From an uncultured Lachnospiraceae bacterium (GTDB lineage: Bacteria > Bacillota > Clostridia > Lachnospirales > Lachnospiraceae): 5,225 nucleotides of DNA. Under the pieces are notes generated by a model, which was not told where the DNA came from, searched no databases, and saw only the letters and a list, made by a program, of their open reading frames with translations. Each line of letters starts with the position of its first letter. Position 1 is the stretch's first letter. This document shows, piece by piece, positions 1-5,225 of this stretch. Where the stretch lies: NCBI GenBank assembly GCA_947175305.1, contig CAMWMO010000149.1:1-5225 (forward strand), in the 5' to 3' direction. Both the position numbers and the translations under genes were made by a program.

Positions 1-218
1 AAGCCGGACAGATAGGCCAGGCCGGGCAGGCCCATTAGCAGATAGCTGCTCATGTCGGAGGCCTCTGCGCTCATGGCGGTGACCAGGGGACCGAGTTTGC
101 GGCCGCCCAGGAAAAATTCCGAGGCCTGTGTACTTTGTTTGGAATAGGCTATACCGATATAGATCATGATGCCCAGATAGGCGATGATCGCAATGATGAT
201 ACAAACAGTCGATGTCAT
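1..218 (-). CDS. putP: Sodium/proline symporter PutP, N-terminal part (runs off left edge)
   Basis: This is the start of a sodium:solute symporter (SSS family) that would import proline with Na+ across the cytoplasmic membrane. Reading leftward from the ATG at 218-216 gives 72 complete codons beginning MTSTVCIIIAIIAYLGIMIY. The first ~25 residues form a hydrophobic membrane segment, followed by SKQSTQASEFFLGGRKLGP and then SAEASDMSSYLLMGLPG. FFLGGR followed by SAEASDMS.WLLMGLPG is the hallmark of TM1-TM2 in PutP; here the usual W is Y. The start is supported by AGGAGG (complement of 228-233), 10 bases before the ATG. It is divergent from the GH3 gene and has its own promoter at 265-293. Most of the protein, including later Na+-site residues, is outside the window. 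Substrate is assigned from the strong PutP-like N-terminus; another SSS amino-acid transporter is possible. Confidence 0.9.
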   Translation of the reverse strand, partial: MTSTVCIIIAIIAYLGIMIYIGIAYSKQSTQASEFFLGGRKLGPLVTAMSAEASDMSSYLLMGLPGLAYLSG

Positions 219-246
219 AAATTTTTTCCTCCTCATTATCCTCTTG

Positions 247-254
247 TGTATACA
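247..254. promoter_or_regulatory. Palindrome TGTATACA, possible operator in the putP leader
   Basis: TGTATACA is a perfect 8-base palindrome within TTGTGTATACAAT. It lies just downstream of the predicted putP transcription start (about +4 to +12), where a bound repressor would block initiation. TTGTATACAA-like sites are typical of GntR-family regulators, but no regulator gene is visible here and an AT-rich 8-mer can occur by chance. Confidence 0.25.
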
Positions 255-264
255 ATCATTTGCT

Positions 265-293
265 ATTATAGCGGCTTTGCGGAGAATGCGCAA
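265..293 (-). promoter_or_regulatory. Predicted sigma-A promoter for putP
   Basis: On the minus strand, TTGCGC (293-288) and a perfect TATAAT (270-265) are separated by exactly 17 bases. Transcription would start near 258, giving a leader of about 40 bases that contains the AGGAGG ribosome binding site. The -35 box matches consensus at only 3 of 6 positions, so the -10 box carries most of the support. Confidence 0.65.
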
Positions 294-324
294 TAAAAAC
301 CGTCAGAAAAACGATACCCGGAGT

Positions 325-330
325 TGTACA
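325..330. promoter_or_regulatory. Palindrome TGTACA upstream of the GH3 promoter
   Basis: TGTACA, in the context GTTGTACATCC, is a 6-base palindrome ending 5 bases before the predicted -35 box of the GH3 promoter. It resembles the TGTATACA site at 247-254, and a TGTACTGTA sequence follows at 374-382 close to the predicted GH3 transcription start. A shared regulator is possible, but the sites are short and not identical. Confidence 0.15.
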
Positions 331-335
331 TCCTA

Positions 336-364
336 TTGCTTTTATGTCAAAAATCGCATATAAT
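336..364 (+). promoter_or_regulatory. Predicted sigma-A promoter for the GH3-methyltransferase unit
   Basis: TTGCTT (336-341) and a perfect TATAAT (359-364) are spaced by 17 bases. Transcription would start around 371, leaving a leader of about 40 bases before the chosen ATG at 411. This placement also rules against an upstream in-frame ATG at 324, which would lie ahead of the transcript. The -35 boxes of this promoter and of the leftward putP promoter are 42 bases apart. Confidence 0.65.
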
Positions 365-399
365 GTCATTATCTGTACTGTATTTTTGGGGAAAGATGA

Positions 400-405
400 A
401 GGAGG
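400..405 (+). promoter_or_regulatory. Ribosome binding site deciding the GH3 start
   Basis: AGGAGG, within GAAGGAGGAGGCA, lies 5 bases before the ATG at 411 and is the strongest Shine-Dalgarno sequence in this leader. Two other in-frame ATGs compete. The one at 396 has only GGGGAAAG before it. The one at 432 has AGGGTGA before it and would give a protein starting MSATARFEEL. Confidence 0.7.
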
Positions 406-410
406 AGGCA

Positions 411-2066
411 ATGGGGGGAGAAAAGGGTGAAATGAGCGCGACAGCCCGTTTTGAGGAATTATGCAACAATGCGTTCGCAGAGCAGGAGAAGTTCCTGATG
501 GACAGGCTTGCGGAAAATAAGGATACGGAGTATGGAAGGCTGTTCGGATTTGAAGATATTCACTCTGTGGAGGAGTATCAGAAGGAGCTGCCCATTACAT
601 TTCATTATGATTATGAAGCCATCATAGAGCGTCAGGTGGAAGGGGAAGAGGGACTGCTCACAGAAGAGAAGCCTGTGTATTACTGCATCAGCTCCGGCAG
701 CACGGACTCGCCGAAGTATGTGCCGATCCTGGAGCGGGATATTCAGAGACAACGGTTTTATTGGAATGATCTGATCCGGGAGACGATCCGGAAGCAGGTT
801 CCGGATGCTGCGGACGAGGAGTTGTTTGGAAAGATTTTTGAGACCGGAGAATTTCGTCGGGATTTTATGCCGGATGGCACAATGAGCGGTGTGCGGGCAA
901 GTGCCCTGCATCGATATCTGGAGGCGAAGGACGAATTAGATATCGGGTGTTATACAGCACCCAAAGAGGTGCTGTTCCCGGAAGAGATGGAGGATATGCT
1001 GTATGTCAAGCTGCGTTTTGCACTGGACTGCGCTGATGTGACGGCGATCCATGGCGTATTTGTAAACCGTCTTGTAGGGATGTTTCGATATCTGGTGAAA
1101 AATTGGGAGGCATTTCTCTCGGATATTGAGACAGGAGAGGTCAGTGAATGCTTTGCGGTGAGCCATAGCTGGGAACAGTATCTGCGGGAGCATCTGTCAG
1201 CCAATCCTGAGAGAGCTGCGCAGCTGCGGAAGATTGCCGAGGAGAATCTGGAAGATGGGCTGGTGCAGAAGATCTGGCCTAAGGTTAAATACTGTCGAGT
1301 GATCGGCGGTAGTATGTTTGCGCCCTATATGGATATGCTGAAACGGTATATCGGGGATCTGCCCATTCATTATTTTACCTATGCAGCTTCAGAGGGATGC
1401 TTCGGCATTGCCAGTGATTTAAATGCGGAGGATGCCTACTATGTGCTCCTGCCGGACACCTGTTTTTATGAATTCTTTTCGGAGACCGGGGACGGATATA
1501 GAATGTACACAATCCGCGATGTGGAGGTTGGCACCAAGTATGAACTGTTGATCACAACTTTTTCGGGCGCATACCGATATGCCATCGGGGATGTGGTGGA
1601 GGTCGTGGGCTTCAAGGGGCAGGCGCCTATAGTGCGTGTCTGCTACAGGAAGAGTCAGGTGATTAATATTGCGGACGAGAAGATGAATGTGCGTGAACTG
1701 GAGAGTGCTCTGCGGAAATTCCAGAGGCGGGCGGAGTGCATCGCGGAAGGCTACTGCGTGGATGGAGATTACACCAAGCGGCTGCCGCGGTATTTGCTCT
1801 ATCTGGAGCTGGCGGAGGGGAAATTGCCAGAGGATGCGGAGGAGCTTTTGGATGAATGCCTGATGGAGAGCTGTGCCGGTTATAAGAGAGACAGGGAGCT
1901 GGCGGAACTCGATAAGGTAAAGATTCAGATGATCCCTCAGGGAGGCTTTAAGGCCTACGGAAGATTTATGGCAAAGCTGGGGCACCGCAAGGAACAGGAT
2001 AAACCCCTGCGGATCCTTGTGACGGAGGAACAGAAGGCGTTCTTTGGAGGAGCGCTCTTGGTATAG
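411..2066 (+). CDS. GH3-family acyl-adenylate/acyl-amide synthetase-like protein
   Basis: This is a bacterial member of the GH3 (auxin-responsive promoter) family, cytosolic enzymes of the ANL superfamily. Plant members adenylate a carboxylic acid such as auxin or jasmonate and join it to an amino acid; the bacterial substrates are mostly unknown. The 551 residues match the usual length for the family. The ATP/AMP motif I is CISSGSTDSPKYVP (92-105). Motif II is YAASEGCFG (324-332), and motif III is YRYAIGDVVEVVGF (388-401). The small C-terminal domain follows (about 410-551), containing a KPLR (531-534) that may match the family's K-x-P-R. There is no signal peptide. The AGGAGG at 400-405 and the promoter at 336-364 favour the ATG at 411 over those at 324 or 396; 432 remains possible. 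It is followed after 3 bases by an RNA methyltransferase gene and is divergent from putP. Family assignment is strong; the acid and amine substrates cannot be read from the sequence. Confidence 0.88.
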   Translation: MGGEKGEMSATARFEELCNNAFAEQEKFLMDRLAENKDTEYGRLFGFEDIHSVEEYQKELPITFHYDYEAIIERQVEGEEGLLTEEKPVYYCISSGSTDSPKYVPILERDIQRQRFYWNDLIRETIRKQVPDAADEELFGKIFETGEFRRDFMPDGTMSGVRASALHRYLEAKDELDIGCYTAPKEVLFPEEMEDMLYVKLRFALDCADVTAIHGVFVNRLVGMFRYLVKNWEAFLSDIETGEVSECFAVSHSWEQYLREHLSANPERAAQLRKIAEENLEDGLVQKIWPKVKYCRVIGGSMFAPYMDMLKRYIGDLPIHYFTYAASEGCFGIASDLNAEDAYYVLLPDTCFYEFFSETGDGYRMYTIRDVEVGTKYELLITTFSGAYRYAIGDVVEVVGFKGQAPIVRVCYRKSQVINIADEKMNVRELESALRKFQRRAECIAEGYCVDGDYTKRLPRYLLYLELAEGKLPEDAEELLDECLMESCAGYKRDRELAELDKVKIQMIPQGGFKAYGRFMAKLGHRKEQDKPLRILVTEEQKAFFGGALLV

Positions 2067-2069
2067 AAT

Positions 2070-3464
2070 ATGACGGATGAGAGAGAGATACTGCCGGAAG
2101 CCTTTATAGAAAAGATGAGAAGGCTTCTGGGCAGTGAGTATGGTGCCTTTGCGGCGAGCTATAGCCAGGGACGGCAGTACGGTCTGCGGCGTAATCTGCA
2201 AAAAGGCACAGAGCAGGATTTTATCAGGATGATGCCCTTCCCGTTGGAAAAGATTTCCTGGGCGCGGGAAGGGTATTATTATGATGCCGTAAACCAGCCC
2301 GGCCGGCATGTGCTGCACGAGGCGGGAGCCTATTATATTCAGGAGCCTTCTGCGATGGCGGCGGTGACGGCGCTGGATCCTGTACCGGGAGAACGGATAC
2401 TGGATCTGTGCGCCGCACCGGGAGGTAAGTCTACCCAGATCGCCGGCAGGATGGAGGGGCAGGGATTGCTTGTGGCCAATGAGGTGATCGGGGATCGCGC
2501 CAAGATTCTGTCTCAGAATGTGGAGCGCATGGGAATTACCAACTGCGTGGTATGTGCTGAGAAGCCGGAACGCATGGCATTGCTGTTTCCCGGCTTTTTT
2601 GATCGGATCCTGGTGGATGCACCCTGTTCCGGTGAAGGAATGTTTCGGAAAGAGGAGGCGGCAAGGCGGGAGTGGAGTCCTGAGGTTGTGCAGATGTGTG
2701 CGGACAGGCAGGCTTTGATTCTTGAGGAGGCGGCGAAGATGCTGAAGCCGGGCGGTATGCTGGTGTATTCCACCTGTACCTTTTCTCCGGAGGAGAACGA
2801 GGGGACGATCAGTGCATTTTTGCAAGGGCATGAAGAATATAGTATAGAAGAGATCGCTTGTAAGGATCTGTTTTCACCGGGGCGGGCAGAGTGGATCGGA
2901 CAGCCTGTACCGGGGATAGAGCATACCCTGCGGCTGTGGCCCCACTTTCTGCGGGGCGAGGGGCATTATGTGGCCAGACTGCGAAAAGGCAGGGAGACGG
3001 GGCTGTGGGAGAGTGGACAGAAGGAACCTGTTCGTGATAAAAAGTTATGTAAACTTGTCGGTGATTTCCTGACAGAGGAACTTGAGCTGGAGGCAGGATG
3101 GCTGGAGAGCCGACCGGGACAGCTTTTGCGGTTTGGGGAACAGATCTATCTGGTGCCGGAGGGGATGATCTCCCTTTCGGGTGTGAAGGTTCTGCGGCCG
3201 GGACTGCATCTTTTGACAGAAAAGAAGAATCGGTTTGAGCCGGCTCATGCGCTGGCGCTTTCTCTGGATCCGCAAAAGGTGAGCCGGACAAAAATTCTCA
3301 CGGAGCGGGAGGCAAAGGCATATCTGCGCGGGGAGAGTGTGGCTTGTCAGGAGGAGAGAGGATGGCTGTTACTTGTCTATGAGGGGTATCCTTTAGGGTT
3401 TGGAAAGGCTTCGGGCGGACAGATTAAAAACCATTATCCGAAGGGCCTCAGAAAAAACTTATGA
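2070..3464 (+). CDS. rsmF: RsmF-like RNA cytosine-C5 methyltransferase (NOL1/NOP2/Sun family)
   Basis: This S-adenosylmethionine-dependent enzyme should methylate carbon 5 of a cytosine in RNA, most likely 16S rRNA near the decoding site as RsmF/YebU does. The 464 residues begin with the RsmF-type N-terminal region, including AGAYYIQEPSAM (85-96). The SAM-binding loop is LDLCAAPGGKSTQ (111-123). Motif IV is VDAPCSGEGMFRK (182-194) with Cys186, and motif VI is YSTCTFSPEENE (233-244), where Cys236 is the expected nucleophile. Both cysteines of the two-cysteine mechanism are thus present. The C-terminus has the RsmF-type PUA-like region ending GKASGGQIKNHYPKGLR (445-461). Its ATG follows the GH3 stop by 3 bases, and the only good Shine-Dalgarno (GGAGG, 2046-2050) is 19 bases away, so translational coupling is likely. 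The exact target is unproven: E. coli RsmF modifies C1407, and relatives such as EfmM modify nearby positions. Confidence 0.9.
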   Translation: MTDEREILPEAFIEKMRRLLGSEYGAFAASYSQGRQYGLRRNLQKGTEQDFIRMMPFPLEKISWAREGYYYDAVNQPGRHVLHEAGAYYIQEPSAMAAVTALDPVPGERILDLCAAPGGKSTQIAGRMEGQGLLVANEVIGDRAKILSQNVERMGITNCVVCAEKPERMALLFPGFFDRILVDAPCSGEGMFRKEEAARREWSPEVVQMCADRQALILEEAAKMLKPGGMLVYSTCTFSPEENEGTISAFLQGHEEYSIEEIACKDLFSPGRAEWIGQPVPGIEHTLRLWPHFLRGEGHYVARLRKGRETGLWESGQKEPVRDKKLCKLVGDFLTEELELEAGWLESRPGQLLRFGEQIYLVPEGMISLSGVKVLRPGLHLLTEKKNRFEPAHALALSLDPQKVSRTKILTEREAKAYLRGESVACQEERGWLLLVYEGYPLGFGKASGGQIKNHYPKGLRKNL

Positions 3465-3488
3465 AATACTTAAATTTGATTTATGGGC

Positions 3489-3517
3489 TTGTCAAATGAT
3501 TCTGCCTGGAATATACT
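3489..3517 (+). promoter_or_regulatory. Strong predicted sigma-A promoter for the MBOAT gene
   Basis: TTGTCA (3489-3494) and TATACT (3512-3517) are separated by exactly 17 bases, and each box matches consensus at 5 of 6 positions. An AT-rich run lies just upstream (about 3465-3484), as in UP elements. Transcription would begin near 3524, giving a leader of about 60 bases. I found no convincing hairpin-plus-T-run terminator between the methyltransferase stop and this promoter, so some read-through from upstream is possible. Confidence 0.75.
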
Positions 3518-3583
3518 AGATATAGATTTTTACATAGGATAAACCACTTTAGCTTGTGTTCACACTCGTAGGGAGTTCTTTCG

Positions 3584-5002
3584 ATGTTATTTTCCAGTGT
3601 GGGTTTTTTATTTCGGTTTCTGCCGATTTTTATAATAGTTTATTTAGCGTTGCCTAAATATCGCAATATCATACTTTTACTGGGAAGCCTGATTTTTTAT
3701 GGAGTAGGAGAACCGTATTTTGTTCTGCTGCTTCTTTTGTCTGTATTGACAAACTATGGGCTGAACTGTTATATGTTCTGGGAGCCACGCTCCCCCCAGT
3801 CAAACCGGAAGCAAAAAGCAATGAGACGGAAAAAGCGTGCGCTGGCAGCGGCTGTGGCGCTTGATCTGGGTGTGCTTTTTGTCTTTAAGTACTGGGATTT
3901 TGCGGCGGGCAGTATCAATACCCTTGCGGGACAGAAAGCGCTGCCGTTATTTTCGCTGGCACTGCCGCTGGGAATCAGCTTTTATACCTTTCAGATGATA
4001 TCATACCAGATAGACTGTTATCGGGGGATGGTACAGAAGAGGGCAGATCTGCTAACCTTTGCCACCTATATCTGTATGTTTCCCCAGTTGATCGCCGGCC
4101 CTATTGTACGTTTCGGGGAAGTGTCCGAGCGATTGGCAGTAAGACGGGTACGCATCCGAGATCTGGAGAACGGCTTCAAGCTCTTCACGCTGGGATTGGG
4201 ACTCAAGGTGCTTTTGGCGAACCAGATCGGCACGCTCTGGAATCTGATCATGACGGCGGGCGCGGGACGACTCCATGTGTCGGTGGCATGGCTGGGAGCT
4301 TTCGCCTATTCCTTTCAGATCTATTTTGATTTCTGGGGCTATTCCGTGATGGCGATGGGACTCGGTAAGATGCTTGGCTTTCGGATCCCCCGTAATTTCA
4401 ATGAGCCTTATACCTCGCGTTCTGTTTCAGAATTCTGGAGAAGATGGCATATTACACTTGGAAGCTGGTTTCGGGAATACGTTTATATTCCGCTGGGGGG
4501 AAATCGTCGGGGGAATGGCCAAACGACCCTTAATCTGTTGATCGTCTGGGCGCTCACGGGACTCTGGCATGGTGCGGCATGGAATTTTTTGCTCTGGGGC
4601 ATCGCCTTTTTTCTACTCATTTCTCTGGAGAAGCGAACCTATGGCAAATGGCTTGAGAGCAGCAGAGCATTGGGACATCTGTACACGATCCTGTTGATCC
4701 CTGTCACCTGGATGATCTTTGCGATCGCAGATATGGGGCAGCTTGCAGCGTATCTGGGCAATATGATCGGTTATCACCGGGAAGCGGTCCTGGTGGGAAC
4801 CACACAGCTTATGAGGTATCTCAAGGAATATGGCATATTATTGATAGCGTGTGTTATTTTTGCGACACCCCTGCCCGCAAAGCTGTATTATAAGTGGAAG
4901 GATCGTTGGTTCATGGTGTTGATTCTTCTGGCGGTGTTCTGGTTTTCTGTGCGGGGGATCATTCGAGGAGACAATAATCCGTTCCTGTATTTTAGATTTT
5001 AA
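3584..5002 (+). CDS. MBOAT-family membrane O-acyltransferase (AlgI-like)
   Basis: This polytopic membrane protein of the MBOAT family transfers an acyl group, usually acetyl, across the membrane to an extracellular polymer, as AlgI does for alginate and DltB does with D-alanine. The 472 residues match AlgI-type proteins. Hydrophobic segments run throughout, beginning at about 5-24, 28-40 and 44-60, with a basic loop at 74-86 (RKQKAMRRKKR). Recognisable motifs are PLGISFYTFQ (128-137), FPQLIAGPIVR (166-176), DFWGYSVMAMGLGKMLGF (249-266), FWRRWHITLGSWFREYV (284-300) and TGLWHGAAWNFLLWG (325-339). His329 is the expected catalytic MBOAT histidine and His289 the second conserved one. The end, NNPFLYFRF, is typical of the family. 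GGGAG at 3571-3575 lies 8 bases before the ATG. No dltA or dltC is adjacent, which argues against a teichoic acid D-alanylation role. It is probably cotranscribed with the partial gene at 5033. The polymer acylated is unknown. Confidence 0.92.
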   Translation: MLFSSVGFLFRFLPIFIIVYLALPKYRNIILLLGSLIFYGVGEPYFVLLLLLSVLTNYGLNCYMFWEPRSPQSNRKQKAMRRKKRALAAAVALDLGVLFVFKYWDFAAGSINTLAGQKALPLFSLALPLGISFYTFQMISYQIDCYRGMVQKRADLLTFATYICMFPQLIAGPIVRFGEVSERLAVRRVRIRDLENGFKLFTLGLGLKVLLANQIGTLWNLIMTAGAGRLHVSVAWLGAFAYSFQIYFDFWGYSVMAMGLGKMLGFRIPRNFNEPYTSRSVSEFWRRWHITLGSWFREYVYIPLGGNRRGNGQTTLNLLIVWALTGLWHGAAWNFLLWGIAFFLLISLEKRTYGKWLESSRALGHLYTILLIPVTWMIFAIADMGQLAAYLGNMIGYHREAVLVGTTQLMRYLKEYGILLIACVIFATPLPAKLYYKWKDRWFMVLILLAVFWFSVRGIIRGDNNPFLYFRF

Positions 5003-5032
5003 CACGCATCTGTTTGTATAAAGAGGCATGAT

Positions 5033-5225
5033 ATGAATAATAATAAGATGAGAACTTTTCTGGAAATCGCATATAACTGTCCGTTTCTTTTACTGATTTT
5101 TTCGACTTCTTTCCTTTTTTTTATTTATTCCGGCGTTTCGATAGAACGTGATAGTGATAAAAATATAGCGGTAGTTCAAATGGATGCTGCAGGAGAAATG
5201 CCGGAGGAATACAATAGTGCAGATA
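5033..5225 (+). CDS. Membrane-anchored protein, N-terminal part; possible AlgJ/AlgX/DltD-like acylation partner
   Basis: An open frame starts at the ATG at 5033 and runs off the right edge after 64 codons. AGAGG (5022-5026) lies 6 bases before the ATG. The protein begins MNNNKMRTFLEIAYN, then has one strongly hydrophobic stretch at about 17-35 (PFLLLIFSTSFLFFIYSGV), then a polar acidic region (IERDSDKNIAVVQMDAAGEM). This is the pattern of a single N-terminal anchor or uncleaved signal with the rest outside the cell. It follows the MBOAT stop by 30 bases with no terminator, so it should be in the same operon. In such operons the next gene is commonly an SGNH/DHHW-type exported partner that completes polymer O-acetylation. 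That role is inferred from position only; no SGNH or DHHW motif falls within the visible part. By my count bases 5041-5220 are about 36% GC, lower than the methyltransferase and GH3 genes. Confidence 0.7.
   Translation, partial: MNNNKMRTFLEIAYNCPFLLLIFSTSFLFFIYSGVSIERDSDKNIAVVQMDAAGEMPEEYNSAD

Noticed and set aside
324..410. An upstream in-frame extension of the GH3 protein starting at the ATG at 324 (29 extra residues)
   Set aside because: The extension overlaps the predicted -35 and -10 boxes (336-364), so it would precede the transcript start. It has no ribosome binding site, and its residues do not look like the family's N-terminus.
1419..2831. A 470-codon open frame on the minus strand spanning the end of the GH3 gene and much of the methyltransferase gene
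   Set aside because: It lies antisense to two genes with clear catalytic motifs. Its translation is low in complexity, rich in His, Arg, Leu and Pro and without a recognisable domain, as expected of the shadow of purine-rich coding sequence. It crosses the gene junction without any sign of its own start signals.
3461..3499. A 12-codon open frame (MKYLNLIYGLVK) whose ATG overlaps the methyltransferase stop as ATGA
   Set aside because: It is very short, has no close ribosome binding site, and contains the -35 box of the MBOAT promoter. The ATGA overlap is suggestive, but nothing else supports a translated peptide.
3465..3583. A possible intrinsic terminator after the methyltransferase gene
   Set aside because: Only weak pairings are seen, such as TAAAT-TTG-ATTTA at 3471-3483, which has an all-A/T stem and no T-run after it. 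The GTGT/ACAC pairing at 3556-3565 has a 2-base loop and also lacks a T-run.
3584..5002. Assignment of the MBOAT gene as dltB
   Set aside because: DltB is a relative, but no dltA or dltC is next to the gene. The motif pattern and length fit AlgI-type acetyltransferases at least as well, so no gene symbol was given.

Overview
The window looks like chromosomal DNA of an anaerobic Gram-positive bacterium, most likely a Clostridia/Lachnospiraceae-type gut Firmicute. The basis is strong AGGAGG-type ribosome binding sites, near-consensus sigma-A promoters, purine-rich coding strands of moderate GC, and a bacterial GH3-family enzyme next to a PutP-type symporter. This placement is inferred from sequence style and gene families, not from a database search.

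Layout. Bases 1-218 (minus strand) hold the first 72 codons of a Na+/proline symporter (putP) that runs off the left edge. Bases 219-410 are a divergent intergenic region with one well-spaced promoter facing each way (TTGCGC-17-TATAAT leftward, TTGCTT-17-TATAAT rightward) and short TGTAYA-type palindromes near both. Bases 411-2066 (plus) encode a 551-residue GH3-family acyl-adenylate/acyl-amide synthetase-like protein. Three bases later, 2070-3464 encodes a 464-residue RsmF-like m5C RNA methyltransferase, probably cotranscribed and translationally coupled. Bases 3465-3583 are an AT-rich spacer with a near-consensus promoter (TTGTCA-17-TATACT) that starts a new unit. Bases 3584-5002 encode a 472-residue MBOAT O-acyltransferase of the AlgI type. 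Thirty bases later, at 5033, begins a gene cut by the right edge, whose 64 visible residues form a membrane-anchored N-terminus.

How the genes work together. There appear to be three transcription units: putP leftward; GH3 plus the RNA methyltransferase rightward; and MBOAT plus the partial gene rightward. The last pair fits the common arrangement of a membrane O-acyltransferase with an exported AlgJ/AlgX/DltD-like partner that modifies a cell-surface polymer, but the partner's diagnostic part lies outside the window. The GH3 protein is the least understood gene: its family joins carboxylic acids to amino acids through an acyl-adenylate, and it shares its upstream region with an amino-acid transporter. 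No RNA genes, mobile elements, CRISPR arrays or long repeats were seen. I found no clearly new multi-gene system; the GH3 gene and the surface-acylation pair most deserve a second look.
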